Assembly: GCF_036099295.1 (NCBI RefSeq)
Contig: NZ_CP107976.1
Location: 3,782,001 to 3,846,000, forward strand
Reading direction: 5' to 3'
DNA: 64,000 nucleotides
Origin: Streptomyces sp. NBC_00358
GTDB lineage: Bacteria > Actinomycetota > Actinomycetes > Streptomycetales > Streptomycetaceae
Position 1 is the stretch's first letter; each line of letters starts with the position of its first letter. The position numbers and the translations under genes are program-made. Below the pieces are notes generated by a model that worked only from the letters and a program-made list of their open reading frames with translations, did not search any database and was not told the DNA's origin. Below, piece by piece: positions 8,130-15,721 of the stretch.

Positions 8130-8333
8130 ATGACCGCCCTTGCCCGCCCCACGAACGGCCGCATGCTCGGCGGAGTCTGTGCTGCGCTGGCACGGCGCTT
8201 CGGCACCTCCGCCACCACGATGCGCGTGATCTTCGTGCTGTCCTGCCTGCTTCCGGGCCCGCAGTTCCTGCTCTACATAGCGCTGTGGATCCTCTTCCCC
8301 TCCGAGGACAAGGCCTCCCGCGCCGCCTGGTGA
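8130..8333 (+). CDS. Single-domain PspC membrane protein
   Basis: 67 residues, essentially only a PspC domain: RMLGGVCAALARRFG, then VIFVLSCLLPGPQFLLYIALWILFPSE forming one or two membrane segments. A GAAGGAG ribosome site lies 6 nt before the ATG. PspC domains in Enterobacteria act in the phage-shock membrane-stress response. Small stand-alone copies such as this are common in Streptomyces, with no defined partner. The gene stands alone and is closed by a very strong hairpin. Confidence 0.85.
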   Translation: MTALARPTNGRMLGGVCAALARRFGTSATTMRVIFVLSCLLPGPQFLLYIALWILFPSEDKASRAAW

Positions 8334-8361
8334 TCCGGGCACAGGACCGGCGGACACACGG

Positions 8362-8410
8362 CGAACGCCGGTGGGGCGCACCCTTCTCGGGCGCGCCCCA
8401 CCGGCGTTCG
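8362..8410. terminator. Very strong hairpin terminator
   Basis: Perfect 18-bp arms CGAACGCCGGTGGGGCGC (8362-8379) and GCGCCCCACCGGCGTTCG (8393-8410) with a 13-nt loop, immediately after the PspC gene. Confidence 0.85.
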
Positions 8411-8521
8411 TACAGCCGGCATTCGTACAGCCGGTCTCGTACGACCGGTCTCCGTACGGCGGGTCCTCGTACGGCGGTTCCTCGCGCTACCGGTCCTCGT
8501 GCGGCCGGTCCTCGTGCGGCC
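8404..8521. repeat. About eight imperfect 15-bp tandem repeats
   Basis: Unit close to TCCTCGTACGGCCGG, drifting along the array (for example ATTCGTACAGCCGG, TCTCGTACGACCGG, TCCTCGTGCGGCCGG, the last one twice in succession). It starts inside the right arm of the PspC terminator and fills the gap before the next convergent gene. In one + frame it would read as Tyr/Gly/Ser pentapeptides, but no start or domain supports a gene. Confidence 0.75.
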
Positions 8522-8620
8522 GGGAAGGCCCCGGGCTCGGACAGGCCGGGGGACCTCCGTCCGGCGAAGAGCGGAGACGGGGCGAAACGGGGGCGGAAAC
8601 GGGGAGCGGAGGGGCGGGCG

Positions 8621-8974
8621 TCAGCCCAGCGGGATCCCGTTCACGGGCAGACCGTGGGTGGGCAGCCCCTGCAGCGGCATCCCCCCGAGCAGTCCGGCCA
8701 TGGGCACGGCCTGCCTGTCGGCGAGGAGGCGCCCGGCGGCGGGCTTCGCGGCGGACACGCCCGTGCCGAGGGCGCTCTGGCCCTGGGCGAGCGCATGACC
8801 GGCACCGGGCAGCGCCGCGGCGACGTTCTCCGCGGGCAGCGTCCTGGTGACGGTGTCCAGCGCCGAGGAGGCGTCCGGCACGGCCGGGGCGGCGTTCGCG
8901 GCGCCCGCGCCGACAGCGGCGAAAGCGGCGCCTAGAGCGGCGACACCGAGGGTCTTGGCAGCAGACTGCTTCAT
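8621..8974 (-). CDS. Small secreted Ala/Gly/Leu-rich protein
   Basis: 117 residues. The ATG at 8974 is preceded by AAGGACG. The signal peptide is MKQSAAKTLGVAALGAAFAAVGAGAANA with cleavage likely after ANA. The mature part has a QGLPTHGLPVNGIPLG-style C-terminus with repeated GLP/GIP steps. Similar short exported proteins occur throughout Streptomyces, sometimes mis-labelled as ATP-binding proteins. No domain is recognised. It is monocistronic, ending toward the 15-bp repeat tract. Confidence 0.75.
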   Translation of the reverse strand: MKQSAAKTLGVAALGAAFAAVGAGAANAAPAVPDASSALDTVTRTLPAENVAAALPGAGHALAQGQSALGTGVSAAKPAAGRLLADRQAVPMAGLLGGMPLQGLPTHGLPVNGIPLG

Positions 8975-9117
8975 CGTGTGTGCGTCCTTGGGATGGGTGA
9001 AGCGGGGATGTGAGCGGTCCAAAACCGTAAACACGTGAACCCGCCCTCCGCAAACAACGAAAAGCGGCCGAGTCATGGAGAAGAAGTGAAGACCCGGCCG
9101 ATTTCCACCCGCTTCAA

Positions 9118-10272
9118 TCAGGCTTGATCCGCTACAGAACCGCTGGTCGAAGCGGTCTGCTGGAACAGCCATTCGGACTTCAGTTCTGCATATCCGGGCT
9201 TGATGACGTCATTGATCATGGCCAGTCGTTCATCGAAAGGAATGAATGCTGACTTCATAGCATTGACCGAGAACCACTGCATGTCGTCGAGTGAATAACC
9301 GAACGCCTCGACAAGGTGCTCGAATTCCTGACTCATACTCGTGCCCGACATGAGGCGGTTGTCGGTATTCACCGTGGCACGGAAATGCAGCCGCCGGAGC
9401 AGCCCGATGGGGTGCGCCGCGTACGAGTCGGCGGCGCCGGTCTGGAGATTGGAGCTCGGGCACAGCTCCAGCGGGATGCGCTTGTCGCGGACGTACGACG
9501 CGAGCCGCCCGAGCCGCACCGAGCCGTCCTCCAGCACCTCGATGTCGTCGATGATGCGGACGCCGTGCCCGAGCCGGTCGGCGCCGCACCACTGGAGCGC
9601 CTGCCAGATGGACGGCAGACCGAACGCCTCGCCGGCGTGGATCGTGAAGTGGTTGTTCTCGCGCTTGAGGTACTCGAAGGCGTCGAGGTGCCGGGTGGGC
9701 GGGAAACCGGCCTCGGCGCCCGCGATGTCGAAGCCGACGACACCCGAGTCGCGGTAGCGGTTGGCGAGTTCCGCGATCTCCAGGGCGCGGGCCGCGTGCC
9801 GCATCGCGGTCAGCAGGGCGCCGACCCGGATGCGGTGGCCGTTCTCCCGGGCCCGCCGTTCCCCTTCCCGGAAGCCCTCGTTGACCGCCTCGACAACCTC
9901 TTCGAGGCTGAGCCCGCCCTCCAGGTGCTGCTCGGGCGCGTACCGCACCTCGGCGTAGACGATCCCGTCCTCGGCGAGGTCCTCGGCGCACTCGGCGGCG
10001 ACCCGCACCAGGGCCTCGCGGGTCTGCATGACGGCGCAGGTGTGGGCGAAGGTCTCCAGGTACCGCTCCAGCGAACCGGAGTCGGCGGCCTCACGGAACC
10101 AGATCCCGAGCTTGCCGGGATCGGTCTCGGGGAGGTCGGCGTATCCCGTCTCCCGGGCGAGTTCGACGATCGTGCCGGGGCGCAGTCCCCCGTCGAGGTG
10201 ATCGTGCAGCAGGACCTTGGGCGCCCGGCGGATCTGCTCCGAGCTCGGGGTGTTCCGAATCTGGCTCGTCAT
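9118..10272 (-). CDS. add: Adenosine deaminase
   Basis: 384 residues. It carries the TIM-barrel zinc site: HDHLDGG (His23, His25) at the first strand, the catalytic HAGE in the middle, GHGVRI, LELCPSSN, and the metal-binding NTDN near residue 310. It converts adenosine and deoxyadenosine to the inosine forms in purine salvage. The gene stands alone on the minus strand. The palindrome CTACGCGCGTAG lies 17 bp upstream of the ATG, a motif shared with the nucleoside transporter genes. The last 80 codons, covering about 9118-9370, use noticeably more A/T at third positions than the rest of the gene. Confidence 0.93.
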   Translation of the reverse strand: MTSQIRNTPSSEQIRRAPKVLLHDHLDGGLRPGTIVELARETGYADLPETDPGKLGIWFREAADSGSLERYLETFAHTCAVMQTREALVRVAAECAEDLAEDGIVYAEVRYAPEQHLEGGLSLEEVVEAVNEGFREGERRARENGHRIRVGALLTAMRHAARALEIAELANRYRDSGVVGFDIAGAEAGFPPTRHLDAFEYLKRENNHFTIHAGEAFGLPSIWQALQWCGADRLGHGVRIIDDIEVLEDGSVRLGRLASYVRDKRIPLELCPSSNLQTGAADSYAAHPIGLLRRLHFRATVNTDNRLMSGTSMSQEFEHLVEAFGYSLDDMQWFSVNAMKSAFIPFDERLAMINDVIKPGYAELKSEWLFQQTASTSGSVADQA

Positions 10273-10288
10273 TTTCGCACTCTAGCCC

Positions 10289-10300
10289 CTACGCGCGTAG
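10289..10300. promoter_or_regulatory. Palindrome CTACGCGCGTAG before add (putative nucleoside-regulon operator)
   Basis: A perfect 12-bp palindrome 17 bp upstream of the adenosine deaminase start. Its core CTACGCGCGT recurs at 21591, 22919 and 24284, each time just upstream of a gene for nucleoside uptake. It fits a repressor site. The CpG-centred form resembles LacI-type operators, but no regulator gene is in the window. Confidence 0.65.
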
Positions 10301-10385
10301 ATCTCCTGGTGTACGCATCCGCCGATATGTAACGGTGACCGTGCGGACGGGTGGCGTACACCTTTGCTTCTGACACTGTTCTGTC

Positions 10386-11147
10386 ATGGCACAGCAAGCG
10401 ACGCCGGTTCGCACGGCCCGGCTGGGGAGGGCGCTCGGCCCTGAGCCGACGACGGTCAGCGGAGTTGTTCTGCTGCTGCCGGGCGGTGAGGAGACCTCGG
10501 CCCGAAGACCCTCCCCCATGATGGCGACCGCTTCCGTACGTGCGCTGGGGCGCCGGCTGGCCCGCGCGGGACGCGCGGAAGGCCTGGTCACCCACGTGGT
10601 GCACTACCGCGTCCGCGGCTGGAACGGCAGCGAGGCCCATCTCGCGGCCGACGCGTCCTGGGCCGCGGACGAGGTCGTCCGCCGCTACGGCGACGTCCCC
10701 GTGTGCCTGGTCGGCGTCGACATGGGCGGCCGGGCGGCGCTGCGCGCCGGCGGGCACCCGGCCGTCAACTCCGTGCTGGCGCTGGCACCCTGGCTGCCCG
10801 AGGACGACGTGGCCGCGCCACCCGAACCGGTGAAGCACCTGGCCGGCCGGCGCGTGCTGATCGTGCATGGCACCAACGACCAGCGCACCGACCCCGAGTT
10901 GTCGTTCCGGTTCGCGGCGCGCGCGAAGAAGGCCAACCGCGGCATCTGCCGCTTCGAGGTCCACTCGGACGGGCACGCGCTGCACCAGCACCGACACGAA
11001 GTCCTCGCCCTCGCGGAGGACTTCGTGCTCGGCGTCCTGTTCGGGCACGCCTTCTCCCGCCCGGTCGAGGACGCGTTCGCGGCCCCGCCGCCGCTCGGCC
11101 TGCGCATGCCGCTGGCCGCGGGGTTCGGACAGTCGCTGCACCGGTAG
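10386..11147 (+). CDS. Alpha/beta-hydrolase-fold protein with Asp at the nucleophile position
   Basis: 253 residues. The fold signature is clear: VVLLLPGGEE oxyanion strand near residue 27, nucleophile elbow VCLVGVDMGGRAAL, an acid loop HGTNDQRTDP, and a final His in HSDGHALHQ. The elbow residue normally Ser is Asp112. In haloalkane dehalogenases and epoxide hydrolases Asp is used this way, but their other features (a cap domain, Trp halide ligands) are not seen here. The substrate is unknown. The gene is divergent from add and could share its regulation across the 113-bp gap. A tract of tandem repeats follows the stop. Confidence 0.75.
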   Translation: MAQQATPVRTARLGRALGPEPTTVSGVVLLLPGGEETSARRPSPMMATASVRALGRRLARAGRAEGLVTHVVHYRVRGWNGSEAHLAADASWAADEVVRRYGDVPVCLVGVDMGGRAALRAGGHPAVNSVLALAPWLPEDDVAAPPEPVKHLAGRRVLIVHGTNDQRTDPELSFRFAARAKKANRGICRFEVHSDGHALHQHRHEVLALAEDFVLGVLFGHAFSRPVEDAFAAPPPLGLRMPLAAGFGQSLHR

Positions 11148-11581
11148 GAGGCGGCCGTCCGCGCGTCGGGGCTCGGTGCCGGACAGTCGGGCGACCGCCC
11201 GACCGCGGCCCGGTCGCGCGACGCGGTGGATCGGGCGGCCGACGCCGGGCGACTGACCCCCGGGGTCGGGGACCCACAGCCGGGACCCCGGGGCGGGGCC
11301 AGGGCCAGGGGCGGGACCGGGGCGAAGCCTGGGGCCGAGGCCCGAGACCGAGGCGAAGCCTGGCCCAAGGCCCGAGACCGAGGCGAAGCCTGGCCCAAGG
11401 CCCGAGGCCCGAGACCAAGGCCGGGGCGGAGGCCCGAGACCGGGACCGAGACCGGAGCCAGAGAGCAACGGCCGGGGCCAGGGAACCAGGGCCGGGGCCA
11501 GGAAGCCGGGAGCCAGGGCCGGAACCACGGAGCCAGGGCCAGAGAGCCAGGGCCAAATGTCTCGGGGGGTGCCCCGGTTGT
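11148..11581. repeat. Purine-rich tandem-repeat spacer between convergent genes
   Basis: 434 bp without a credible gene. Bases 11341-11370 and 11371-11400 are two exact 30-bp tandem copies beginning CCCGAGACCGAGG. Shorter degenerate copies (CCCGAGACC, AGGGCCAGGG, GGAGCCAGGGCC) extend to about 11555. The strand is strongly G/A-biased. Open frames across it are repeat artefacts. Confidence 0.8.
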
Positions 11582-12544
11582 TCAGTCGGGGAGTAGGTGG
11601 CCTCGGCGGGACAGGAGGAACTTCTTGAAGGCGGCCACCGGCAGGGTGTCCGGGTGGCCGTCGAGCCAGGCGACGCCGATCTCGCGCACGGCGCGCGGGG
11701 CGGTGACCGTGAGTTCGACAACTCCCGGGCGGGCGACGGCCGGTGGCGGGAGCAGCGCCACCCCGAGTCCCGCGGCGACCAGGCCCCGGAGCGTCTCCGC
11801 CTCCTCCCCCTCGAAGGCGATGCGCGGCCGGAACCCGGCCTCCTGGCACAGGTCGTCAGTGATGCGGCGCATCCCGTAGCCGGGTTCCAGGGTCACGAAG
11901 GTCTCGTCGGCCGCCTCGGCCAGGCGGACGCGCTTGCGGCCGGCGAGCGGATGGTCGGCGGGCACGACCAGCCGGAGCTTCTGCTCGTCGAGCCTGCGCC
12001 CCACCAGATCGGGCGCGTCCGGCACCGGCGAGGTGAGGCACAGGTCCAGTTCGCCCGAACGCAGCCGCTCCAGCATCGCCTCCCCGTAGTTCTGCACGAG
12101 GCTGAAGCGGACCCGCGGATGGTCGGCGCGGAAGGCGCGGATCAGCCCTGGCACCGTCTCCGAGCCCATCGTGTGCAGGAAGCCGAAGGCGACCTTGCCG
12201 GTGGCCGGGTCGGCGTCCGCGCGCACCTCGTCGGCGGCGCGCTCGATCTCGGCGAGGGCCCGCTCGACGGAGGACAGGAAGGTGCGGCCCGCGGGAGTCA
12301 GCGACACCGTCCGGCCGTGCCGCGCGAACAGGTCGACGCCCAGATCCTGTTCGAGCCGGACCATGGCCCTGGACAGCGTCGACTGGGGTACCTGCATCTC
12401 CTGGGCGGCCCGGGTGACGTGCTCGGTGCGGGCGACGCCGGCGAAGTACGCGAGGCGTGGGGCGAGCAGTCTCGCAAGATGGGCGCTGTCTTCTGTGTCA
12501 CTGAACGGTGACAGGTGAGCTTCTGACCTCTGCTGATGCACCAT
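11582..12544 (-). CDS. LysR-family transcriptional regulator, YnfL-like
   Basis: 320 residues. The winged HTH is at residues 27-85 (RLAYFAGVARTEHVTRAAQEMQVPQSTLSRAMVRLEQDLG), then a linker helix and a periplasmic-binding-like effector domain with VAFGFLHTMGSETVPGLI and GLGVALLPPP. The gene is divergent from an MFS exporter of the YnfM type, as in the E. coli ynfL-ynfM pair, so local control of that transporter is likely. I chose the ATG at 12544. A TTG at 12586 with AAGGA 4 nt upstream would add 14 residues and would leave only 20 bp to the MFS start. A dyad at the chosen start fits an operator. Confidence 0.85.
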   Translation of the reverse strand: MVHQQRSEAHLSPFSDTEDSAHLARLLAPRLAYFAGVARTEHVTRAAQEMQVPQSTLSRAMVRLEQDLGVDLFARHGRTVSLTPAGRTFLSSVERALAEIERAADEVRADADPATGKVAFGFLHTMGSETVPGLIRAFRADHPRVRFSLVQNYGEAMLERLRSGELDLCLTSPVPDAPDLVGRRLDEQKLRLVVPADHPLAGRKRVRLAEAADETFVTLEPGYGMRRITDDLCQEAGFRPRIAFEGEEAETLRGLVAAGLGVALLPPPAVARPGVVELTVTAPRAVREIGVAWLDGHPDTLPVAAFKKFLLSRRGHLLPD

Positions 12545-12568
12545 GGGAACGATTATGGCGATTCCATG
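12542..12568. promoter_or_regulatory. Dyad in the LysR-MFS divergent region
   Basis: CATGGGAACG (12542-12551) and CGATTCCATG (12559-12568) are inverted copies matching at 8 of 10 positions, with a 7-nt spacer. It sits at the LysR start and 40 bp from the MFS start, where an autoregulatory LysR site would be expected. Confidence 0.5.
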
Positions 12569-12606
12569 CATTGGACGGATGAACAACGGGTCCTTAGGTT
12601 CGGGAC

Positions 12607-13920
12607 ATGCCTTCCGCCAGTACCGGGGCGTCCACCACCGTGGGCGCCGCCGCTTCCGCTCCTGCCGCCGACTCCGTCACCGCCGCTGTCCCCACCGCCC
12701 TCGACGACTCCCGTCTGGCGCCCGGCGGGCCGGGCTACCGCCGGATGAGCTTCGCGCTCTTCCTCGCGGGCGTCGCCACCTTCGCGCTCCTCTACTCCAC
12801 CCAGGCCCTGCTCCCGCTGGTCTCCGCGGACTACGGGGTGAGCGCGGGCGAGGCGAGCTGGACGGTGTCGGCCGCGACCGGCGGGCTGGCGCTGTTCGTC
12901 CTGCCGATGAGCGCGCTGTCGGAGCGTTTCGGACGGCGTACGTTGATGACGGCGTCCCTGGCGGTGGCGGTCACCGTCGGTCTCCTGGTCCCCTTCGCAC
13001 CGTCGATCGGCGCGCTGGTGGCGCTGCGGGCCGTGCAGGGCGCGGCGCTCGCCGGGCTTCCGGCCTCGGCGACGGCGTATCTGGCGGAGGAGGTCCGCCC
13101 CAAGGCGCTGATCACCGCGATCGGCCTGTTCGTCGCGGGCAACAGCGTCGGCGGGATGAGCGGCCGGGTCATCACCGGGTGGGTCGCGCAGGAGTGGGGC
13201 TGGCGGGTGGCCGTCGGCACCATCGGGCTGATCGCCGTGGTCTGCGCGGTGGCCTTCCGGCTGCTGCTCCCGGCGCCGCGGCACTTCGCGCGGGGTTCGC
13301 TGCGGCCACGGGTGCTGGCCCGCACCGTGCGCGACCATCTGGCGAACCCACTGCTGTGCCGGCTGTACGCGATCGGCGCGCTGTTCATGATGGTGTTCGG
13401 CGGGGTCTACACGGTCATCGGCTACCGCCTCGGCGAGGCGCCGTTCTCGCTCCCGCAGGGGATCGTCGGCTCGGTCTTCCTGGTCTATCTCGTCGGTACG
13501 GTGTCGGCGTCGACGGCGGGGCGTCTGGCCGGGCGCCTGGGCCGCCGCGGCTCCCTCTACCTGGCGGGCGGCACCACGACCGCCGGTCTGCTCCTGACCC
13601 TCGGGGACTCGATCGCACTGGTCCTGACCGGTCTGGTCCTGATCACCGCGGGCTTCTTCGCGGGCCACGCGGTGGCGTCGTCGTCGGTGAGCCACACCGC
13701 CAGGAAGGGGCGGGCGCAGGCCTCGGCCCTCTACCAGTCCGCGTACTACATCGGCTCCAGCGCCGGCAGCACGCTCGGCGCGGTCGCCTTCCACGCCGGG
13801 GGCTGGGCGGGCACGGTGGCCATGGGGCTGTTCGCGGTGCTGGGAGTCGTCTCCATCACCCTGTTCGGCTCCCACGCGGCCCGCACGGCCTCCCGCCGCG
13901 GGCCCGCGCTGGCCCACTGA
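12607..13920 (+). CDS. MFS exporter, YnfM/Bcr-like
   Basis: 437 residues with about 12 membrane segments after a 45-residue hydrophilic N-terminus. Typical motifs are YSTQALLPLVSADYGVSAGEASWTVS in TM1-loop, the MFS signature ALSERFGRRTLM between TM2 and TM3, and SVSHTARKGRAQASALYQSAYYIGSSAG in the C-terminal half. Family members use the proton gradient to expel small molecules such as arabinose or drugs. The substrate is not predictable. It is paired divergently with the LysR gene. Confidence 0.88.
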   Translation: MPSASTGASTTVGAAASAPAADSVTAAVPTALDDSRLAPGGPGYRRMSFALFLAGVATFALLYSTQALLPLVSADYGVSAGEASWTVSAATGGLALFVLPMSALSERFGRRTLMTASLAVAVTVGLLVPFAPSIGALVALRAVQGAALAGLPASATAYLAEEVRPKALITAIGLFVAGNSVGGMSGRVITGWVAQEWGWRVAVGTIGLIAVVCAVAFRLLLPAPRHFARGSLRPRVLARTVRDHLANPLLCRLYAIGALFMMVFGGVYTVIGYRLGEAPFSLPQGIVGSVFLVYLVGTVSASTAGRLAGRLGRRGSLYLAGGTTTAGLLLTLGDSIALVLTGLVLITAGFFAGHAVASSSVSHTARKGRAQASALYQSAYYIGSSAGSTLGAVAFHAGGWAGTVAMGLFAVLGVVSITLFGSHAARTASRRGPALAH

Positions 13921-14059
13921 GGCCCGCGGTCTCTCCGGCACCCCCCTGTGACCTGCGGCTTTCCCAGCTCCGCACGCCATTGTCAGTGGGCTGCGGTAGC
14001 TTCCGAAGTGCCGGCGCAATGACGCGCCGAACGGAAACAGCCACAGGGGTGGGTTGGCC

Positions 14060-15136
14060 ATGAGCGAGGGTACGGCGACTACCGCGGACCTGGACGTCCG
14101 GCTGGAGAAGCACCGGGTCGAGCTGACCGGGTACTGCTACCGGATGCTCGGCTCGTCCTTCGAGGCCGAGGACGCGGTGCAGGACACGATGGTCCGGGCC
14201 TGGCGCAGTTACGACAAGTTCGAGGGCCGGTCCTCGATGCGGTCCTGGCTGTACCGGATCGCGACGAACGTCTGCCTGGACATGCTCAACGCGGGCAACC
14301 GAAGGGCTCGTCCCATGGATCTCTCGGCTCCCTCGCCGCTCGCACAGGCGGCGCTCACCCCGCGCCCGGACAACACCTGGCTGGAGCCGGTGCCGGACGC
14401 CCGCGTGCTGCCCTCGGCCGGTGATCCGGCGGAGGCGGCGGTCGCCAAGGAGTCGGTGCGCCTCGCCTTCATGGCGGCCCTCCAGCAACTGCCGCCCAAG
14501 CAGCGCGCGGTCCTCATCCTGCGCGAGGTCCTCGCGTGGAAGGCGAGCGAGGTGGCCGAACTGCTCGGCACCACGGTCGCGTCGGTCAACAGCGCGCTCC
14601 AGCGGGCCCGCGCCACCCTCGCCGAGAACGAGGGGGCGGGCGCGGACGCCGCCACCTCCGACCCGCTCGACGAGGAGCAGCAGAAGCTCCTGGAGCGCTA
14701 TGTGGCGGCCTTCGAGGGGTACGACATGACGGCTCTGACGGCGCTCCTGCACGAGGACGCGATCATGACGATGCCGCCGTTCGACCTGTGGCTGCGTGGC
14801 ACGGAGGACATCACCGGCTTCATGACGACACTGGGCGCGGCCTGCGCCGGTTCGCTCCTGATCCCGGTCGAGGTCAACGGCCTGCCGGGCTTCGCCCAGT
14901 ACAAGCCGGACGAGGACGGCGGCGGCTACTCGCCCTGGGCGGTGCAGGCGCTGGAGATCTCAAAGGGCCGCATCGCCGGGTTCCACTGCTTCCTGGACAC
15001 GGCCCGCTGGTTCCCGCTCTTCGGACTGCCCCTGCGCATCGACGGCGCCGAAGAGGCCGAGGCACTCAGAACCCGGGGGGCCGTCGGCGCCGGAGCCGTC
15101 GCAGGTCTCGAAGCGGAGGCCGACGAGATCGAGTAG
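14060..15136 (+). CDS. ECF sigma factor with SnoaL-like C-terminal domain (SigG / SigX5 type)
   Basis: 358 residues. Region 2 covers residues 18-90 (YCYRMLGSSFEAEDAVQDTMVRAWR, MRSWLYRIATNVCLDML). Region 4 covers about 135-190 (LPPKQRAVLILREVLAWKASEVAELLGTTVASVNSALQRAR). A SnoaL/NTF2-like domain follows from 215, opening LLERYVAAFEGYDMTALTALLHEDAIMTMPP and including FHCFLDTARWFPLFGLP. In this group the C-terminal domain replaces a separate anti-sigma factor by modulating activity in cis. ATG at 14060 is chosen because AGGGG lies 11 nt upstream; TTG at 14054 is possible. The last 177 nt overlap an antisense STAS gene. Confidence 0.88.
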   Translation: MSEGTATTADLDVRLEKHRVELTGYCYRMLGSSFEAEDAVQDTMVRAWRSYDKFEGRSSMRSWLYRIATNVCLDMLNAGNRRARPMDLSAPSPLAQAALTPRPDNTWLEPVPDARVLPSAGDPAEAAVAKESVRLAFMAALQQLPPKQRAVLILREVLAWKASEVAELLGTTVASVNSALQRARATLAENEGAGADAATSDPLDEEQQKLLERYVAAFEGYDMTALTALLHEDAIMTMPPFDLWLRGTEDITGFMTTLGAACAGSLLIPVEVNGLPGFAQYKPDEDGGGYSPWAVQALEISKGRIAGFHCFLDTARWFPLFGLPLRIDGAEEAEALRTRGAVGAGAVAGLEAEADEIE

Positions 15137-15415
15137 GGCGGTCAGCGCGGGGTCGGGGCCGCGCAGGCGTATCCGGCCGCCCGCGCGGCGGGCCGCCAGT
15201 TCCATGCGCGCCAGCGCGTCGACGGCGGTGAGTCCGGGCGGCCCGAGGTTCTCGACGTCGCAGACCACGACCCCGGCGCCGGTCGTGCCGAGAAGCGTCC
15301 GGACGGCCTCGCAGAGCCCGGGCACCTCGCCCGGGGCAACGAGTCCTGGCAGCACGAGTACGGCCGGTTTCGCGGAGTCCACGGTCAGTAGACCGGCCAG
15401 GGACACCGAACTCAT
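14960..15415 (-). CDS. STAS-domain protein, anti-anti-sigma-like, overlapping the sigma gene antisense
   Basis: 151 residues. Residues 1-105 look like a STAS domain: PAVLVLPGLVAPGEVPGLCEAVR, then VVVCDVENLGPPGLTAVDALARMELAARRAGGRIRLRGPDPALTALLDLVGL. Where classical SpoIIAA proteins have a phosphorylatable Ser after the Asp strand, this one reads GPPGLTAVD, so it may not be switched by phosphorylation. The C-terminal 45 residues are acidic and Gly-rich and are encoded opposite the 3' end of the ECF sigma gene (14960-15136). The last residues of the domain fit the family, so at least the start and core are credible. A shared role with the sigma factor is only inferred from position. Confidence 0.7.
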   Translation of the reverse strand: MSSVSLAGLLTVDSAKPAVLVLPGLVAPGEVPGLCEAVRTLLGTTGAGVVVCDVENLGPPGLTAVDALARMELAARRAGGRIRLRGPDPALTALLDLVGLRFETCDGSGADGPPGSECLGLFGAVDAQGQSEEREPAGRVQEAVEPGDAAL

Positions 15416-15665
15416 CGCGGTCGACGCAGTGGATCACCCACGGCGACGCGAAGCGTCATCGCGGACGGCTCGGAGGATCGACCCCGGCGACGCGGCGGAT
15501 CGTCGTCGGCGGCACAGCGGATCATGTGGACCCGTGCCCGCTCCTCCCCCTCGGGTTGGACGCACGCCCTACGAATCCGCGATGGGTGACGGCGCCCTTC
15601 AGGTTGACCGCCTCGCCGACCTTGGCGGTGCCGAGGGGGCGGTGGACATCGCCCTTGGAGTGGCC
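15416..15665. other. Intergenic stretch with no recognised gene
   Basis: Lies between the divergent STAS start and the end of deoA. The short open frames on both strands lack ribosome sites and recognisable domains. Only the deoA terminator follows. Confidence 0.5.
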
Positions 15666-15699
15666 GAACGGGACCGGTGGAGGTCCACCGGTCCCGTTC
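15666..15699 (-). terminator. Terminator of the nucleoside operon
   Basis: Perfect 16-bp arms GAACGGGACCGGTGGA (15666-15681) and TCCACCGGTCCCGTTC (15684-15699) with a 2-nt loop, 23 bp past the deoA stop. Confidence 0.85.
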
Positions 15700-15721
15700 A
15701 CCCGAAGGAGGAGACCGCAGG

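Noticed and set aside
8371..8850. A plus frame reading Tyr/Gly/Ser pentapeptide repeats after the PspC gene
   Set aside because: It starts inside a terminator, has no ribosome site and runs into the antisense of a secreted-protein gene.
10269..11849. A 526-codon open frame on the minus strand across the hydrolase, the repeat spacer and the LysR end
   Set aside because: It is the mirror of the real genes and of the repeat tract, has no domain, and is an effect of high GC at third positions.
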